A DNA stretch of 64,000 nt from Granulicella sp. (GTDB taxonomy: Bacteria; Acidobacteriota; Terriglobia; Terriglobales; Acidobacteriaceae): NCBI GenBank assembly GCA_025357875.1, contig JANYLK010000180.1, positions 23,985 through 87,984 of the forward strand, in the 5' to 3' direction. Each line of letters starts with the position of its first letter. Within the stretch, counting starts at the first letter, position 1. The translations under genes were made by a program, and so were the position numbers. Under the pieces are notes generated by a model. That model saw nothing but the letters and a program-made list of their open reading frames with translations. It was not told the DNA's origin and ran no database searches. Shown piece after piece: positions 49,063 to 57,080 of this stretch.

Positions 49063-49455
49063 CTACTTTGAAAGCAGAAATACGCCAGCGCACACAAACA
49101 GCGCAGCCAGCCATCGCCGCCGATCCACATTCTCTTTCAAAAAGAATTTCGCCGCCACCGCATTGCCGATGTACGTAAGCGAGGCAGTAGCCGGAGCCGC
49201 GAGCGAGACATCAACAACACTCAGCGTAAATAGCAGTGCAAAAAAATTCAATGCCATCGCCACCGACCCAATCAGGAACATTGGGCTGGTAAGCACAGCG
49301 CGAATCGCCCCCGGCAACCCACTCTTCGCCCGAATCACGTCAAGGTCGCCAATCCGCCGCATGGCTCCCGCCGTTAGCACCTCACCCGTAATCGCCAGCG
49401 CCGCAACAGTAAGAATGCAGCACCAGGTCTCGAACGTCCGCGTCAGGTGCATCAA
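49063..49455 (-). CDS. EamA/SMR-like half transporter (4 TM)
   Basis: ~130 aa, 4 TM: LFTLSVVDVSLAAPATASLTYIGNAVAAKFFLKENVDRRRWLAALFVCAGVFLL. Confidence 0.8.
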   Translation of the reverse strand: MMHLTRTFETWCCILTVAALAITGEVLTAGAMRRIGDLDVIRAKSGLPGAIRAVLTSPMFLIGSVAMALNFFALLFTLSVVDVSLAAPATASLTYIGNAVAAKFFLKENVDRRRWLAALFVCAGVFLLSK

Positions 49456-49886
49456 CGGCCGGCTCCGGAGTCCATAACTTCAAGCGCAGTCGGTTCGTGT
49501 TCAGTCCGCGATGGCCCGTTAGCGACGAACCCCACCGCACACACAATCGTCAGTATGCCTGCCCACCGATACGCGCTCAGATGCTCATGCAACCAGAAGC
49601 GACTCAATAGCGCGACCACCACGTAGCCGAACGCCGTCGCCGGCATCACAAAAGTAAGATCGGCCCAGCTCAGCGCGGTCAAATAACTCGAAAAAAATCC
49701 AATCAGCAGCACAATTCCGCCGATAACCCACGGGTTGCGGAGCGCTGCAAGCAGTAACCCAAGATGATGGAAGTCGACAGCACCAATCTGCGACATGCCG
49801 TGCGAAAGCATCGTGTCGCCAACCGATGCAGTCAGCAAAACCGTAAGCAAAATTAAATACCGCTGCGGAGAAAGTGTGTGTTTCAT
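49452..49886 (-). CDS. EamA/SMR-like half transporter (4 TM)
   Basis: SYLTALSWADLTFVMPATAFGYVVVALLSRFWLHEHLSAYRWAGILTIVCAVGFVA; ATGA overlap with 49063-49455. Confidence 0.8.
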   Translation of the reverse strand: MKHTLSPQRYLILLTVLLTASVGDTMLSHGMSQIGAVDFHHLGLLLAALRNPWVIGGIVLLIGFFSSYLTALSWADLTFVMPATAFGYVVVALLSRFWLHEHLSAYRWAGILTIVCAVGFVANGPSRTEHEPTALEVMDSGAGR

Positions 49887-49928
49887 CTCCCTCCAGTTTA
49901 GAGGACATAAGCCCGCCTCGCGCCCGCG

Positions 49929-50435
49929 CTAGAACGACACATCCGCCGGCTGCGTCACCTTCATCACCGACTGGTCCCCTGTCTTTTGCTTCCACGCCGC
50001 GCGAATCGCCTCAATCTTCGCTGCATTCGCGGCCGTCGGCGGATAGTCGATGATCAACTCCTTCGACCGTATTCGTTCCGGGGCCTTCTCCTGCTTGCCT
50101 TGCCATTGCCCGTAGACATCCATGACCGACAGGCCCGCCGGAAATCGCGGCGTCACTTCCTTGTCGAGAAACTCACGCCACGCCGACTCCGACACACCCT
50201 TATCCGGCGCATCCGCCGGCCCCAGCCCAAAGTACAGCCGCGTATCTACCCAGTGTTGCCCATGCGCCGGATGTGCCGCGTCGCCCTTCAAAGTCGCACT
50301 CGCATGCTTTTGCGTTACTGCCTGCGCGGATGCCGCTCCACAAATATCGCCGGACAGCAACCCACCGGCCGCTGCAGCGCCCAGCATCACAGCAAGAAGA
50401 ACCAGCCAGCGCGACACCGAGTTAGTCTGTCTCAC
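49929..50435 (-). CDS. DUF3574 domain-containing exported protein (start uncertain)
   Basis: WVDTRLYFGLGPADAPDKGVSESAWREFLDKEVTPRFPAGLSVMDVYGQW...KELIIDYP; hydrophobic N-terminal helix near 50400. Confidence 0.75.
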   Translation of the reverse strand: MRQTNSVSRWLVLLAVMLGAAAAGGLLSGDICGAASAQAVTQKHASATLKGDAAHPAHGQHWVDTRLYFGLGPADAPDKGVSESAWREFLDKEVTPRFPAGLSVMDVYGQWQGKQEKAPERIRSKELIIDYPPTAANAAKIEAIRAAWKQKTGDQSVMKVTQPADVSF

Positions 50436-50893
50436 CAAACCTTGGTTTCCTCCAGCACCGACTGTGGAACATATTGTCTCAGCTCGGTTATGAATTCCTG
50501 AGTTTGCTCCACCTTCAAACTCATCTTCTTCATCCCTGATCCGTAAACTTCGGTCGTGACAGCGGAACTTCCCATACCGCTGCAAGCCACTCCGCGAATC
50601 CGCTCGATCTGCGGGTACTCAACGGAGCGATGCCACAACCCTGCCTGATACTCCAGCGACGACGGGGTCAGTTCGACATAGCTGTAAAGATATTGCAATA
50701 ACAGGATCAGCGGCGTGCTGAGAAGAAGGTACGGGTAAAGGATGTGCCAAAAAGAGCCGACTCCATCGTAGGTGTGGCTTTTCTGATGGAGAAACTGACT
50801 TATGCCCTCAACGAATGGGAATGTCGCCAGAAAATACTCGCGCGATTGATATGAAGTCGATATCGCATCGCAAACAGAATACCGCACAAACAA
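50432..50893 (-). CDS. membrane-anchored PH (bPH_2-like) domain protein (start uncertain)
   Basis: LLLSTPLILLLQYLYSYVELTPSSLEYQAGLWHRSVEYPQIERIRGVACSGMGSSAVTTEVYG. Confidence 0.6.
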   Translation of the reverse strand: MFVRYSVCDAISTSYQSREYFLATFPFVEGISQFLHQKSHTYDGVGSFWHILYPYLLLSTPLILLLQYLYSYVELTPSSLEYQAGLWHRSVEYPQIERIRGVACSGMGSSAVTTEVYGSGMKKMSLKVEQTQEFITELRQYVPQSVLEETKVW

Positions 50894-50917
50894 AAGCGGC
50901 CAGCCGAAGCTGACCGC
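50891..50917 (-). terminator. rho-independent terminator of hpnJ
   Basis: Minus strand GCGGTCAGC-TTCG-GCTGGCCGC followed by TTTTGTTTG; UUCG loop, one G-U pair. Confidence 0.85.
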
Positions 50918-50940
50918 CTTCTCTCAATCCATGGCCTGAA

Positions 50941-52422
50941 CTAAGCGCCCTGCCCGACCGACTCCTGCGCCTTCAATGCCGACGCCGCGCGACTCGCCTT
51001 GTTTCGCTGGCTACGCAGCTTCATGAACGAGCGTGCCTCGGTATACAAACGCGGAAGATCGCGGTGCAACACTGCCTGCCAGATCACGCGGAATGCCGCC
51101 TTCGGCCGGAAGAAGTACTCGTCGTAGAATTTGTGCACCATCTCCATAACGTACTCGACCGGCAGACCGGGGTACTCGATGTGCGCCATCTGGTGGCCGC
51201 CCTCGTCCGACATCGCCTCGTTGGTGATGAACCCATTTTCCTTCGCGTAATCGAAGAATTCGGTGCCTGGAAACGCATGCGCAATCGACACCTGAATCGT
51301 CTCGCAGTCAAGCTGCTTGGCGAACTCAATCGTGTTGCGAATCGACTCCCGAGTCTCGCCTGGCAGGCCGAGAATGAAGTCGCCATGCACAACCAATCCA
51401 AGCTTGTGACAGTCGCGCTGGAAGTCAAGCGCCCGCTGAACCGTTGCGCCCTTTTTGATGTTCTTCAAAATCTGCGGATCGCCCGATTCAAAACCAACGA
51501 TCAGCAACCGGCAACCGGCCTCCTTCATCGCCTTCAGCGTGTCGAAATCCGTGGTCACGCGCGACGTGCACGACCATGTCAGACCCAGCGGCTTCAACTT
51601 CTCGCAAAGCTCAACCGTGCGCGCTTTCTGAATGTTGAAGGTGTCGTCGTCGAAGAAAAATTCCTTCACATTCGGGAACAGTTTCTTTGCATTCGCCATC
51701 TCCGCGGCAACATCGTCGGTAGAGCGCTTACGCCACGCATGTCCGCTCAGAGTTTGCGGCCACAGGCAGAACGTGCATTGCGCCGGGCATCCACGCGTTG
51801 AATACAGCGACACAAAAGGATGCAGCAGAAATGGCACGCTGTACTTCGTCACGTCGAGGTCACGCGCGTAAATCTCAGTCGCCCAGGGCATCTCATCAAG
51901 CTGCTCCGGAGTTACCTGCGCCCGGTCCGGATTGTGCTGGATCACGCCGTTCGCGTCCCTATAACTGACCCCGAGAATCTCGTTCAGCGGCTTGCCATTG
52001 GCAAACTCCACCACCGAAAAATCAAACTCGCGCCGACAGATAAAGTCGATCGCAGGGCACTCGTTCAAAGCCTTATCCGGCGATGTCGTCACCGGCGGTC
52101 CGACGAACGAAATCTTGATCGAGGGATACGTCTGCTTGATCACTTCGGCCATCTTCTGGTCGCCGTCCCAGCCCATGGTGCTGGTAAACAGGACCAGGAA
52201 CTCATAGTCCTTCAGAATCGTCACCACTTCCGCCCACTTAATGTGGTGCGGCGGAGCGTCCAGCAGGCGCGAGCCTTCCAGCATTCCGGCGGGGTACGTC
52301 AACCAGACCGGGTACCAATACGACTCGATCTCGCGGGTTGCGGGCCAGCGACTGCTGGCGCCACCATCAAACTTTTCAAAGGAGGGCGGGTTCAGGAACA
52401 GCGTCTTCAGGGGCGTTGTCAT
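50941..52422 (-). CDS. hpnJ: hopanoid biosynthesis-associated radical SAM protein HpnJ
   Basis: LKTLFLNPPSFEKFDGGASSRWPATREIESYWYPVWLTYPAGMLEGSRLLDAPPH; YSTRGCPAQCTFCLWPQTLSGHAWRKRS (CxxxCxxC). Confidence 0.92.
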   Translation of the reverse strand: MTTPLKTLFLNPPSFEKFDGGASSRWPATREIESYWYPVWLTYPAGMLEGSRLLDAPPHHIKWAEVVTILKDYEFLVLFTSTMGWDGDQKMAEVIKQTYPSIKISFVGPPVTTSPDKALNECPAIDFICRREFDFSVVEFANGKPLNEILGVSYRDANGVIQHNPDRAQVTPEQLDEMPWATEIYARDLDVTKYSVPFLLHPFVSLYSTRGCPAQCTFCLWPQTLSGHAWRKRSTDDVAAEMANAKKLFPNVKEFFFDDDTFNIQKARTVELCEKLKPLGLTWSCTSRVTTDFDTLKAMKEAGCRLLIVGFESGDPQILKNIKKGATVQRALDFQRDCHKLGLVVHGDFILGLPGETRESIRNTIEFAKQLDCETIQVSIAHAFPGTEFFDYAKENGFITNEAMSDEGGHQMAHIEYPGLPVEYVMEMVHKFYDEYFFRPKAAFRVIWQAVLHRDLPRLYTEARSFMKLRSQRNKASRAASALKAQESVGQGA

Positions 52423-52504
52423 TACCCTCCATTTTAGCAGTTTCAGCGGCCATTCCGCACTGAGAATAGCGCTATTCGTGAGTATTCGCCCTGATGCCCG
52501 CGAA

Positions 52505-53809
52505 TCATCTTCCGCAGACGTAACCTGTTGATTTACCTCGTTCGCCCAACCCGTGCGATAGGCTTACATCGAGGACATACGAATGAAGTTCAACATGGAA
52601 GAAACAGCGCATCGGCAGGTCTACAACCTGCTCATCGGCCTGGTAGCCCCGCGACCCATTGCCTGGATCACCAGCATGGACGAAGAGGGCACGCTCAACG
52701 CCGCACCCTTTAGCGCGTACAACTACCTCTGCACTGACCCGCCCATCGTTGGCATTGGCGTAACCAATCGCCCGGGCCGCGAAGCCGTCCCCAAGGACAC
52801 CGCGCGCAACATCCGCCGCACCGGCGAATTCGTCATCAACGTCGTCACCGAAGACCTGCTCGAAAAGATGAACATCTGCGCCACCGACTTCCCCTCTGGC
52901 GTCAACGAACTCGAGATGGCCGGCCTCACCACCGCGCCCTCCTCCATCGTCAAAGTCCCGCGCATCGCCGAGGCCCACGCCGCACTCGAGTGCAAGGAGT
53001 TCACCTCCATGGAGATTGGCCGATCGCGAATCATCCTCGGCCGAGTCGTCGCCATGTACGTCGAAGACCGCTTTGTCGACCCCGCGGGCCCCTACATCAA
53101 GGCCGATGAGCTGCACGCTGTCGGCCGGATGAACGGTCTTGGCACATACGTCCACACCCGCGACTCCCTCCTCACCGTCCCCCGCATCTCCTACGAGGAG
53201 TGGGAAAGGGGAAAACGCTAACACCTTCTCGTACATCGCCAACTCGACGACGGTCCGGCAGATTCCGTCGCCCACTTGCAGCGAGGAGGAATTCTGGACG
53301 ACGGCGAGCGCGGCGGTTTCGATGGGCGGCTGGGGGAACTCCGGGGGGTCTGTGGATTCTGATTCGGCGGGGTCTTCGATCTCGCAGGTGCGGCCTGGAG
53401 GGGCGATGTCCGGGTTGGTTTCGGGGACGGCGGTCCATGACTCCTTGCAAACCTCGCGGACGAGTTGGGTGGGGCGGCGGACGATACACAATCCGCGGGC
53501 GTTGGCGGAGGCGAGCTGGAGGCCATAGAAGAGCGAGTTGGCGTCCTTGCGGTCGATACAGCCGGTGGCAAGCGCGTTGATGACAGTGGAGATCGCCAGC
53601 TGTGTGGACTCGCGGTCCTCGATGGCTGGGAGTTGGAGGACGAAGGGATGATCCATCATTTTGGCGGACTGGAAATAGGCCTTGTCGCGATAGAGGTCGT
53701 GGCTGCGGTGGAGGCGATTGTGGAAGTAGCAGAAAACCGAGGCTGTGAGTGCGGCTCCGTGGCATTGCAGGCCGTTGGTCTTGATATGGCGACAGAGATC
53801 GACTTTCAA
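52505..53809 (-). CDS. hypothetical protein with N-terminal Cys/His motif; C-terminal half lies antisense to 52583-53221
   Basis: AAGGAG RBS before ATG; MKVDLCRHIKTNGLQCHGAALTASVFCYFHNRLHRSHDLYRDKAYFQ. Part beyond ~53221 is likely spurious read-through on the antisense of the flavin reductase gene. Confidence 0.55.
   Translation of the reverse strand: MKVDLCRHIKTNGLQCHGAALTASVFCYFHNRLHRSHDLYRDKAYFQSAKMMDHPFVLQLPAIEDRESTQLAISTVINALATGCIDRKDANSLFYGLQLASANARGLCIVRRPTQLVREVCKESWTAVPETNPDIAPPGRTCEIEDPAESESTDPPEFPQPPIETAALAVVQNSSSLQVGDGICRTVVELAMYEKVLAFSPFPLLVGDAGDGEEGVAGVDVCAKTVHPADSVQLIGLDVGARGVDKAVFDVHGDDSAEDDSRSANLHGGELLALECGVGLGDARDFDDGGGRGGEAGHLEFVDARGEVGGADVHLFEQVFGDDVDDEFAGAADVARGVLGDGFAARAIGYANANDGRVSAEVVVRAKGCGVERALFVHAGDPGNGSRGYQADEQVVDLPMRCFFHVELHSYVLDVSLSHGLGERGKSTGYVCGR
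52583..53221 (+). CDS. flavin reductase family protein (FMN-binding)
   Basis: QVYNLLIGLVAPRPIAWITSMDEEGTLNAAPFSAYNYLCTDPPIVGIGV...TRNIRRTGEFVINVV-type motifs. Confidence 0.92.
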   Translation: MKFNMEETAHRQVYNLLIGLVAPRPIAWITSMDEEGTLNAAPFSAYNYLCTDPPIVGIGVTNRPGREAVPKDTARNIRRTGEFVINVVTEDLLEKMNICATDFPSGVNELEMAGLTTAPSSIVKVPRIAEAHAALECKEFTSMEIGRSRIILGRVVAMYVEDRFVDPAGPYIKADELHAVGRMNGLGTYVHTRDSLLTVPRISYEEWERGKR

Positions 53810-53827
53810 TGGATTGCTCCTTTGGGT

Positions 53828-53849
53828 GGTACCCCCCGGGGGGGGTGGT
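53828..53849. repeat. GC homopolymer palindrome (GGTACCCCCCGGGGGGGGTGGTC)
   Basis: Read directly; six C followed by eight G. Confidence 0.85.
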
Positions 53850-54297
53850 CTTAAGTGACTGCGGCAGAGCGAGTTAGGATTTTGGCCTTCTATAACAAGC
53901 TGATTACAATGCGGTTAGGGTCAAATATCTCCAAACACGCGAGTTACGCCTGTTGGCGAGGCGGATTCCGGCATTACCTGGTGCCCGACGGCCTATTTTT
54001 TTCAATGCTGCGAATGGATTAGAAACGTCTCCCCAAGGCGTTTTCAGATGAGAGGACAGGGTCAGGCACATGGCCGCACTCCTACTTCTCCTTTCACTAA
54101 TCCTATCGTGCCTGTCAAGCTTTGGCCGGTGGAAAAGATGGTCGCAGGCTGTGGTGGAGCGGGTTTTGTGGAGTGTACTGAGATTGGTGCGTGCTTACTT
54201 TTTTGACAATCGCATCGAGCGTGCTGGGCCAGTGAACTTGCTCAAAAGCCCAACTCACCGGCAGTGCGGCTCGACTCGTTCTCTTTCCAATCAGATT

Positions 54298-54693
54298 TCA
54301 GTGCAACCGGCGTACGCGCGGCTGGCGGGCAAAAGCCTTATCGAAGGTCAGGATTTCATTGGCGCCGGCGGCAAAGGATATTTCCGCGATTAGGTGGTCG
54401 GCAAAGCCCGCGGTGCCGCTGCGCGCGGCGTCCAGGGACTTCCGTGCAAGTGCCGGCGATTCGACCTGAACACCACGAGTTCGCAGCATTCCGTCCAAGG
54501 TGTCGATAACCTTCTCCCTCTCCCATCGGCTGCGAAGCACCCACGAGAGTTCAGCCAGTACGAGCAAAGGAACGAAGATGCCGCCCGCAGATCGCGCCTG
54601 CGCGAGAGCCGCTTTCGCCTTGGCGGCCTGGGCCTTGTCGTCTTCGAGCAGGGCACGCGCCCAGACATTCGTGTCGGCAGCCAGCATCACCAT
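54298..54693 (-). CDS. PIN-domain toxin (VapC-like)
   Basis: MLAADTNVWARALLEDD, VLAELSWVLRS, FADHLIAEISFAAGANEILTFDKAFA. Confidence 0.9.
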   Translation of the reverse strand: MVMLAADTNVWARALLEDDKAQAAKAKAALAQARSAGGIFVPLLVLAELSWVLRSRWEREKVIDTLDGMLRTRGVQVESPALARKSLDAARSGTAGFADHLIAEISFAAGANEILTFDKAFARQPRVRRLH

Positions 54694-54959
54694 ATCCTTT
54701 GCCCCTTGGCAGCATTCATTTCATCGAAGCCCATTACGCCTGCGGGCTTAGGACCGGCATCTGCCATCCGCCACAGGTCCTCCAGCTCATAGCGAACGGG
54801 CTCGACCTCAACAGGGCCGATGGTTGGAATGCTGAACCGAATGCGGCTGCCTTTGTGAAGGCCCAACCGCTTCCGCAATTCACTGGGAAGCGTGACTTGG
54901 CCCTTGGAGGTAACCGTGGCTTCAATCGTCATAGGCGAATTGTGAGAAACAGAAGACAT
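54687..54959 (-). CDS. AbrB/MazE-type antitoxin (VapB-like)
   Basis: MTIEATVTSKGQVTLPSELRKRLGLHKGSRIRFSI; overlaps toxin start. Confidence 0.92.
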   Translation of the reverse strand: MSSVSHNSPMTIEATVTSKGQVTLPSELRKRLGLHKGSRIRFSIPTIGPVEVEPVRYELEDLWRMADAGPKPAGVMGFDEMNAAKGQRIW

Positions 54960-55107
54960 AGCAGACCCCTCCTTACATAATACGCGAGAATGCCTTACCT
55001 GCGAGAAGCCGATGTCAACTCAACTCGTAGGGGCCAGCGGAGGGCAAATTCGTACTTGGTCAAAATACCGATTTAGAGGCGATTCGTGGAAGATACCCCC
55101 GCTTGCG

Positions 55108-55160
55108 TTATCGTAAATAACGATAAAATTATTGATAAACATTAAAAAGATATTGATAAT
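55108..55160. promoter_or_regulatory. AT-rich operator-like array upstream of DUF2975-HTH pair
   Basis: TTATCGT-AAATA-ACGATAA perfect inverted repeat (55108-55126) plus two ATTGATAA direct repeats (~55131 and ~55152). Confidence 0.55.
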
Positions 55161-55216
55161 CACGATATTGTGTCTCATATTGAAGTGCATGAGGCATCTC
55201 AAGGAGACAATCTTCC

Positions 55217-55759
55217 ATGCAACCTGAAAACGAAGCCAGATTGACCAAAATAAAGAAAATCAGTGGTTTCCTTCGTGTGCTGTGCGTTCTCTACATTCTC
55301 CTCTGCGTACATATGCTCTGGGTTATAGCTACAGGACCGATTTTCACGCATGGACCTTATTGGGGCGTTGGAACCGTTTTGTATACCTACAACGGAGTCG
55401 AATTCAAGGCGTACAGTCTTGTCACTCGGGATCGCGTTATAGCAGGCGTATTCTTTGCCCTGTATTGGGGAATCGCCATCTTGTGCGGCGTTCAACTCTT
55501 TCGTTTGCTGGGCTTCTACTCCCACGGAGATATCTTCACTAGGAAGTCTGCTGGCCAGATTCGTGGATGGGGTTTTGGCTGTGTGGCGCTTGGCATCGTC
55601 AAGGTTGGCTATGCGATGATGCCGTTCCTGGTTGCCAACTCACGGCGCACACAGGACATAGACTACAGCGTACTCGTGAATGGACTGATCATCGTGGCAA
55701 TCTCGTGGTTTATGGAGATGGCCGCGGAGATGCGAGAAGAAAACGAACTCACGGTCTGA
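55217..55759 (+). CDS. DUF2975 domain-containing membrane protein
   Basis: 4 TM small membrane protein, FFALYWGIAILCGVQLFRLLGFYSHGDIFTRKSAGQIRGWG; AAGGAG RBS. Confidence 0.88.
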   Translation: MQPENEARLTKIKKISGFLRVLCVLYILLCVHMLWVIATGPIFTHGPYWGVGTVLYTYNGVEFKAYSLVTRDRVIAGVFFALYWGIAILCGVQLFRLLGFYSHGDIFTRKSAGQIRGWGFGCVALGIVKVGYAMMPFLVANSRRTQDIDYSVLVNGLIIVAISWFMEMAAEMREENELTV

Positions 55760-55770
55760 CGGAGAATTCA

Positions 55771-56010
55771 ATGCCGATTGTCGTAAACGTGGATGTCATG
55801 CTCGCACGTCGAAAAATGCGCTTGAATACGCTGGCAGAGATGGTTGGAATCACGGCGCAAAACCTGTCTGTGCTCAAGACAGGCCGCGCCAAAGCCATTC
55901 GCTTCAGTACCCTCGAACGCCTGTGCGAAGTGCTCGAGTGCGGACCAGGGGATCTGCTGGCGTATGAGCAAGGAACTGCGTCGGATTTGGCAACAGAGGA
56001 ACCCGACTAG
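55771..56010 (+). CDS. Cro/C1 (YozG-like) HTH transcriptional regulator
   Basis: MPIVVNVDVMLARRKMRLNTLAEMVGITAQNLSVLKTGRAKAIRFSTLERLCEVLECGPGDLLAYE; GGAG RBS. Confidence 0.93.
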   Translation: MPIVVNVDVMLARRKMRLNTLAEMVGITAQNLSVLKTGRAKAIRFSTLERLCEVLECGPGDLLAYEQGTASDLATEEPD

Positions 56011-56079
56011 TCTCTCCGATGGGGAGAAGCGCGAACCTGTCGAAATACGGGGTTTTGAGAAACTACGATTTCCCCGAAC

Positions 56080-56107
56080 ACGCCTTCGGCGTGGATGATA
56101 TTTTTTG
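56080..56107 (+). terminator. terminator-like hairpin after HTH gene
   Basis: CACGCC-TTC-GGCGTG followed by GATGATATTTTTTG. Confidence 0.6.
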
Positions 56108-56117
56108 ACTACCCCAT

Positions 56118-56196
56118 CAGTGGCTGCATACGTTGCAACGGGTGGCGGCATAACTTTGCTGAGGGTGGCGGCAAATCAGTGAAATGGGTGGCGGGA
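56118..56196. repeat. three 23-bp-phased direct repeats GGGTGGCGGCA plus a degenerate fourth; IS21-type terminal-repeat-like
   Basis: GGGTGGCGGCA at 56140, GGGTGGCGGCA at 56163, GGGTGGCGGGA at 56186 (exact 23-bp spacing); CAGTGGCTGCA at 56118. Confidence 0.75.
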
Positions 56197-56222
56197 TCGA
56201 TTGCAGCCAGCGACCGACCAAC

Positions 56223-57071
56223 TCACGACAGATACTCCTTGATCCACGGGTCGGTCGACTTCATCAATTCCTCGGTCGTTCCATGGAAGACCACGCCGCC
56301 CTCATTCAGCATGAGAAACTTCGTGCTCTCGTCCATACCGTGATTCGGCCCATCCTTCGGCAAAGGCACCATTCCTTTGTCAGGAACAAAGCGGTGTGTC
56401 GCCATCACAAACGCATCCTGCAGCCGATGCGTTACCAGCAGCGAAGTTGTGTGCGAAACATCCCGCTGCTTCATCACCAACTCGATGATCGTCGTGGATG
56501 TAATCGGGTCAAGTCCACCCGTGGGCGAGTCGTAAAGAATCAGGTCAGGTCCGGAGATGATCGCCCGCGCAATGGATACGCGGCGACGCATGCCTCCCGA
56601 AAGCTCAGACGGGAACTTGTCAATCGCCTGCTCCAACTCCACAAATTTCAGAGCCTCGACTACCCGCTTATGCGCCTCATCTTCGGCCACATGCTCTTCG
56701 TGCAATCGATACGCGACATTGTCCTCTACCGTAAGCGAGTCGAACAGCGCCGACTCCTGGAACACCATGCCGATGTGCGCGCGCAACTTGTACAGGTCCG
56801 CCTCCGGCATCGTCGTAATCTCCTGTCCGAAGATCTTGATCGATCCGGAGTCAGGCGCGAGCAATCCATTCGCAAGCTTCAGCAGCACCGACTTTCCGCA
56901 TCCCGCCGGCCCAAGCAGGATCAGCGTCTCGCCGCGTTCCACCGTAAAGGAAATATTCTGCAGTACCGGCTTCACGTCGAACGTGATGGAGACATCTTTA
57001 AATTCGACGACCGGGCCCTTGTCGGGCAGGTCGATCGCAGCAGCATCGGAACTCGGATTAGTTTCACTCAT
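56223..57071 (-). CDS. mlaF: MlaF-type ABC transporter ATP-binding protein
   Basis: VEFKDVSITFDVKPVLQNISFTVERGETLILLGPAGCGKSVLLKLANGLLAPDSG, LSGGMRRRVSIARAI, LILYDSPTGGLDPITSTTI. Confidence 0.9.
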   Translation of the reverse strand: MSETNPSSDAAAIDLPDKGPVVEFKDVSITFDVKPVLQNISFTVERGETLILLGPAGCGKSVLLKLANGLLAPDSGSIKIFGQEITTMPEADLYKLRAHIGMVFQESALFDSLTVEDNVAYRLHEEHVAEDEAHKRVVEALKFVELEQAIDKFPSELSGGMRRRVSIARAIISGPDLILYDSPTGGLDPITSTTIIELVMKQRDVSHTTSLLVTHRLQDAFVMATHRFVPDKGMVPLPKDGPNHGMDESTKFLMLNEGGVVFHGTTEELMKSTDPWIKEYLS

Positions 57072-57080
57072 AGGCTGCGC

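Noticed and set aside
51064-51801. 245-aa plus-strand ORF
   Set aside because: Antisense to hpnJ.
54070-54393. 107-aa plus-strand ORF upstream of/overlapping the PIN toxin
   Set aside because: No recognisable features and overlaps the toxin gene antisense.
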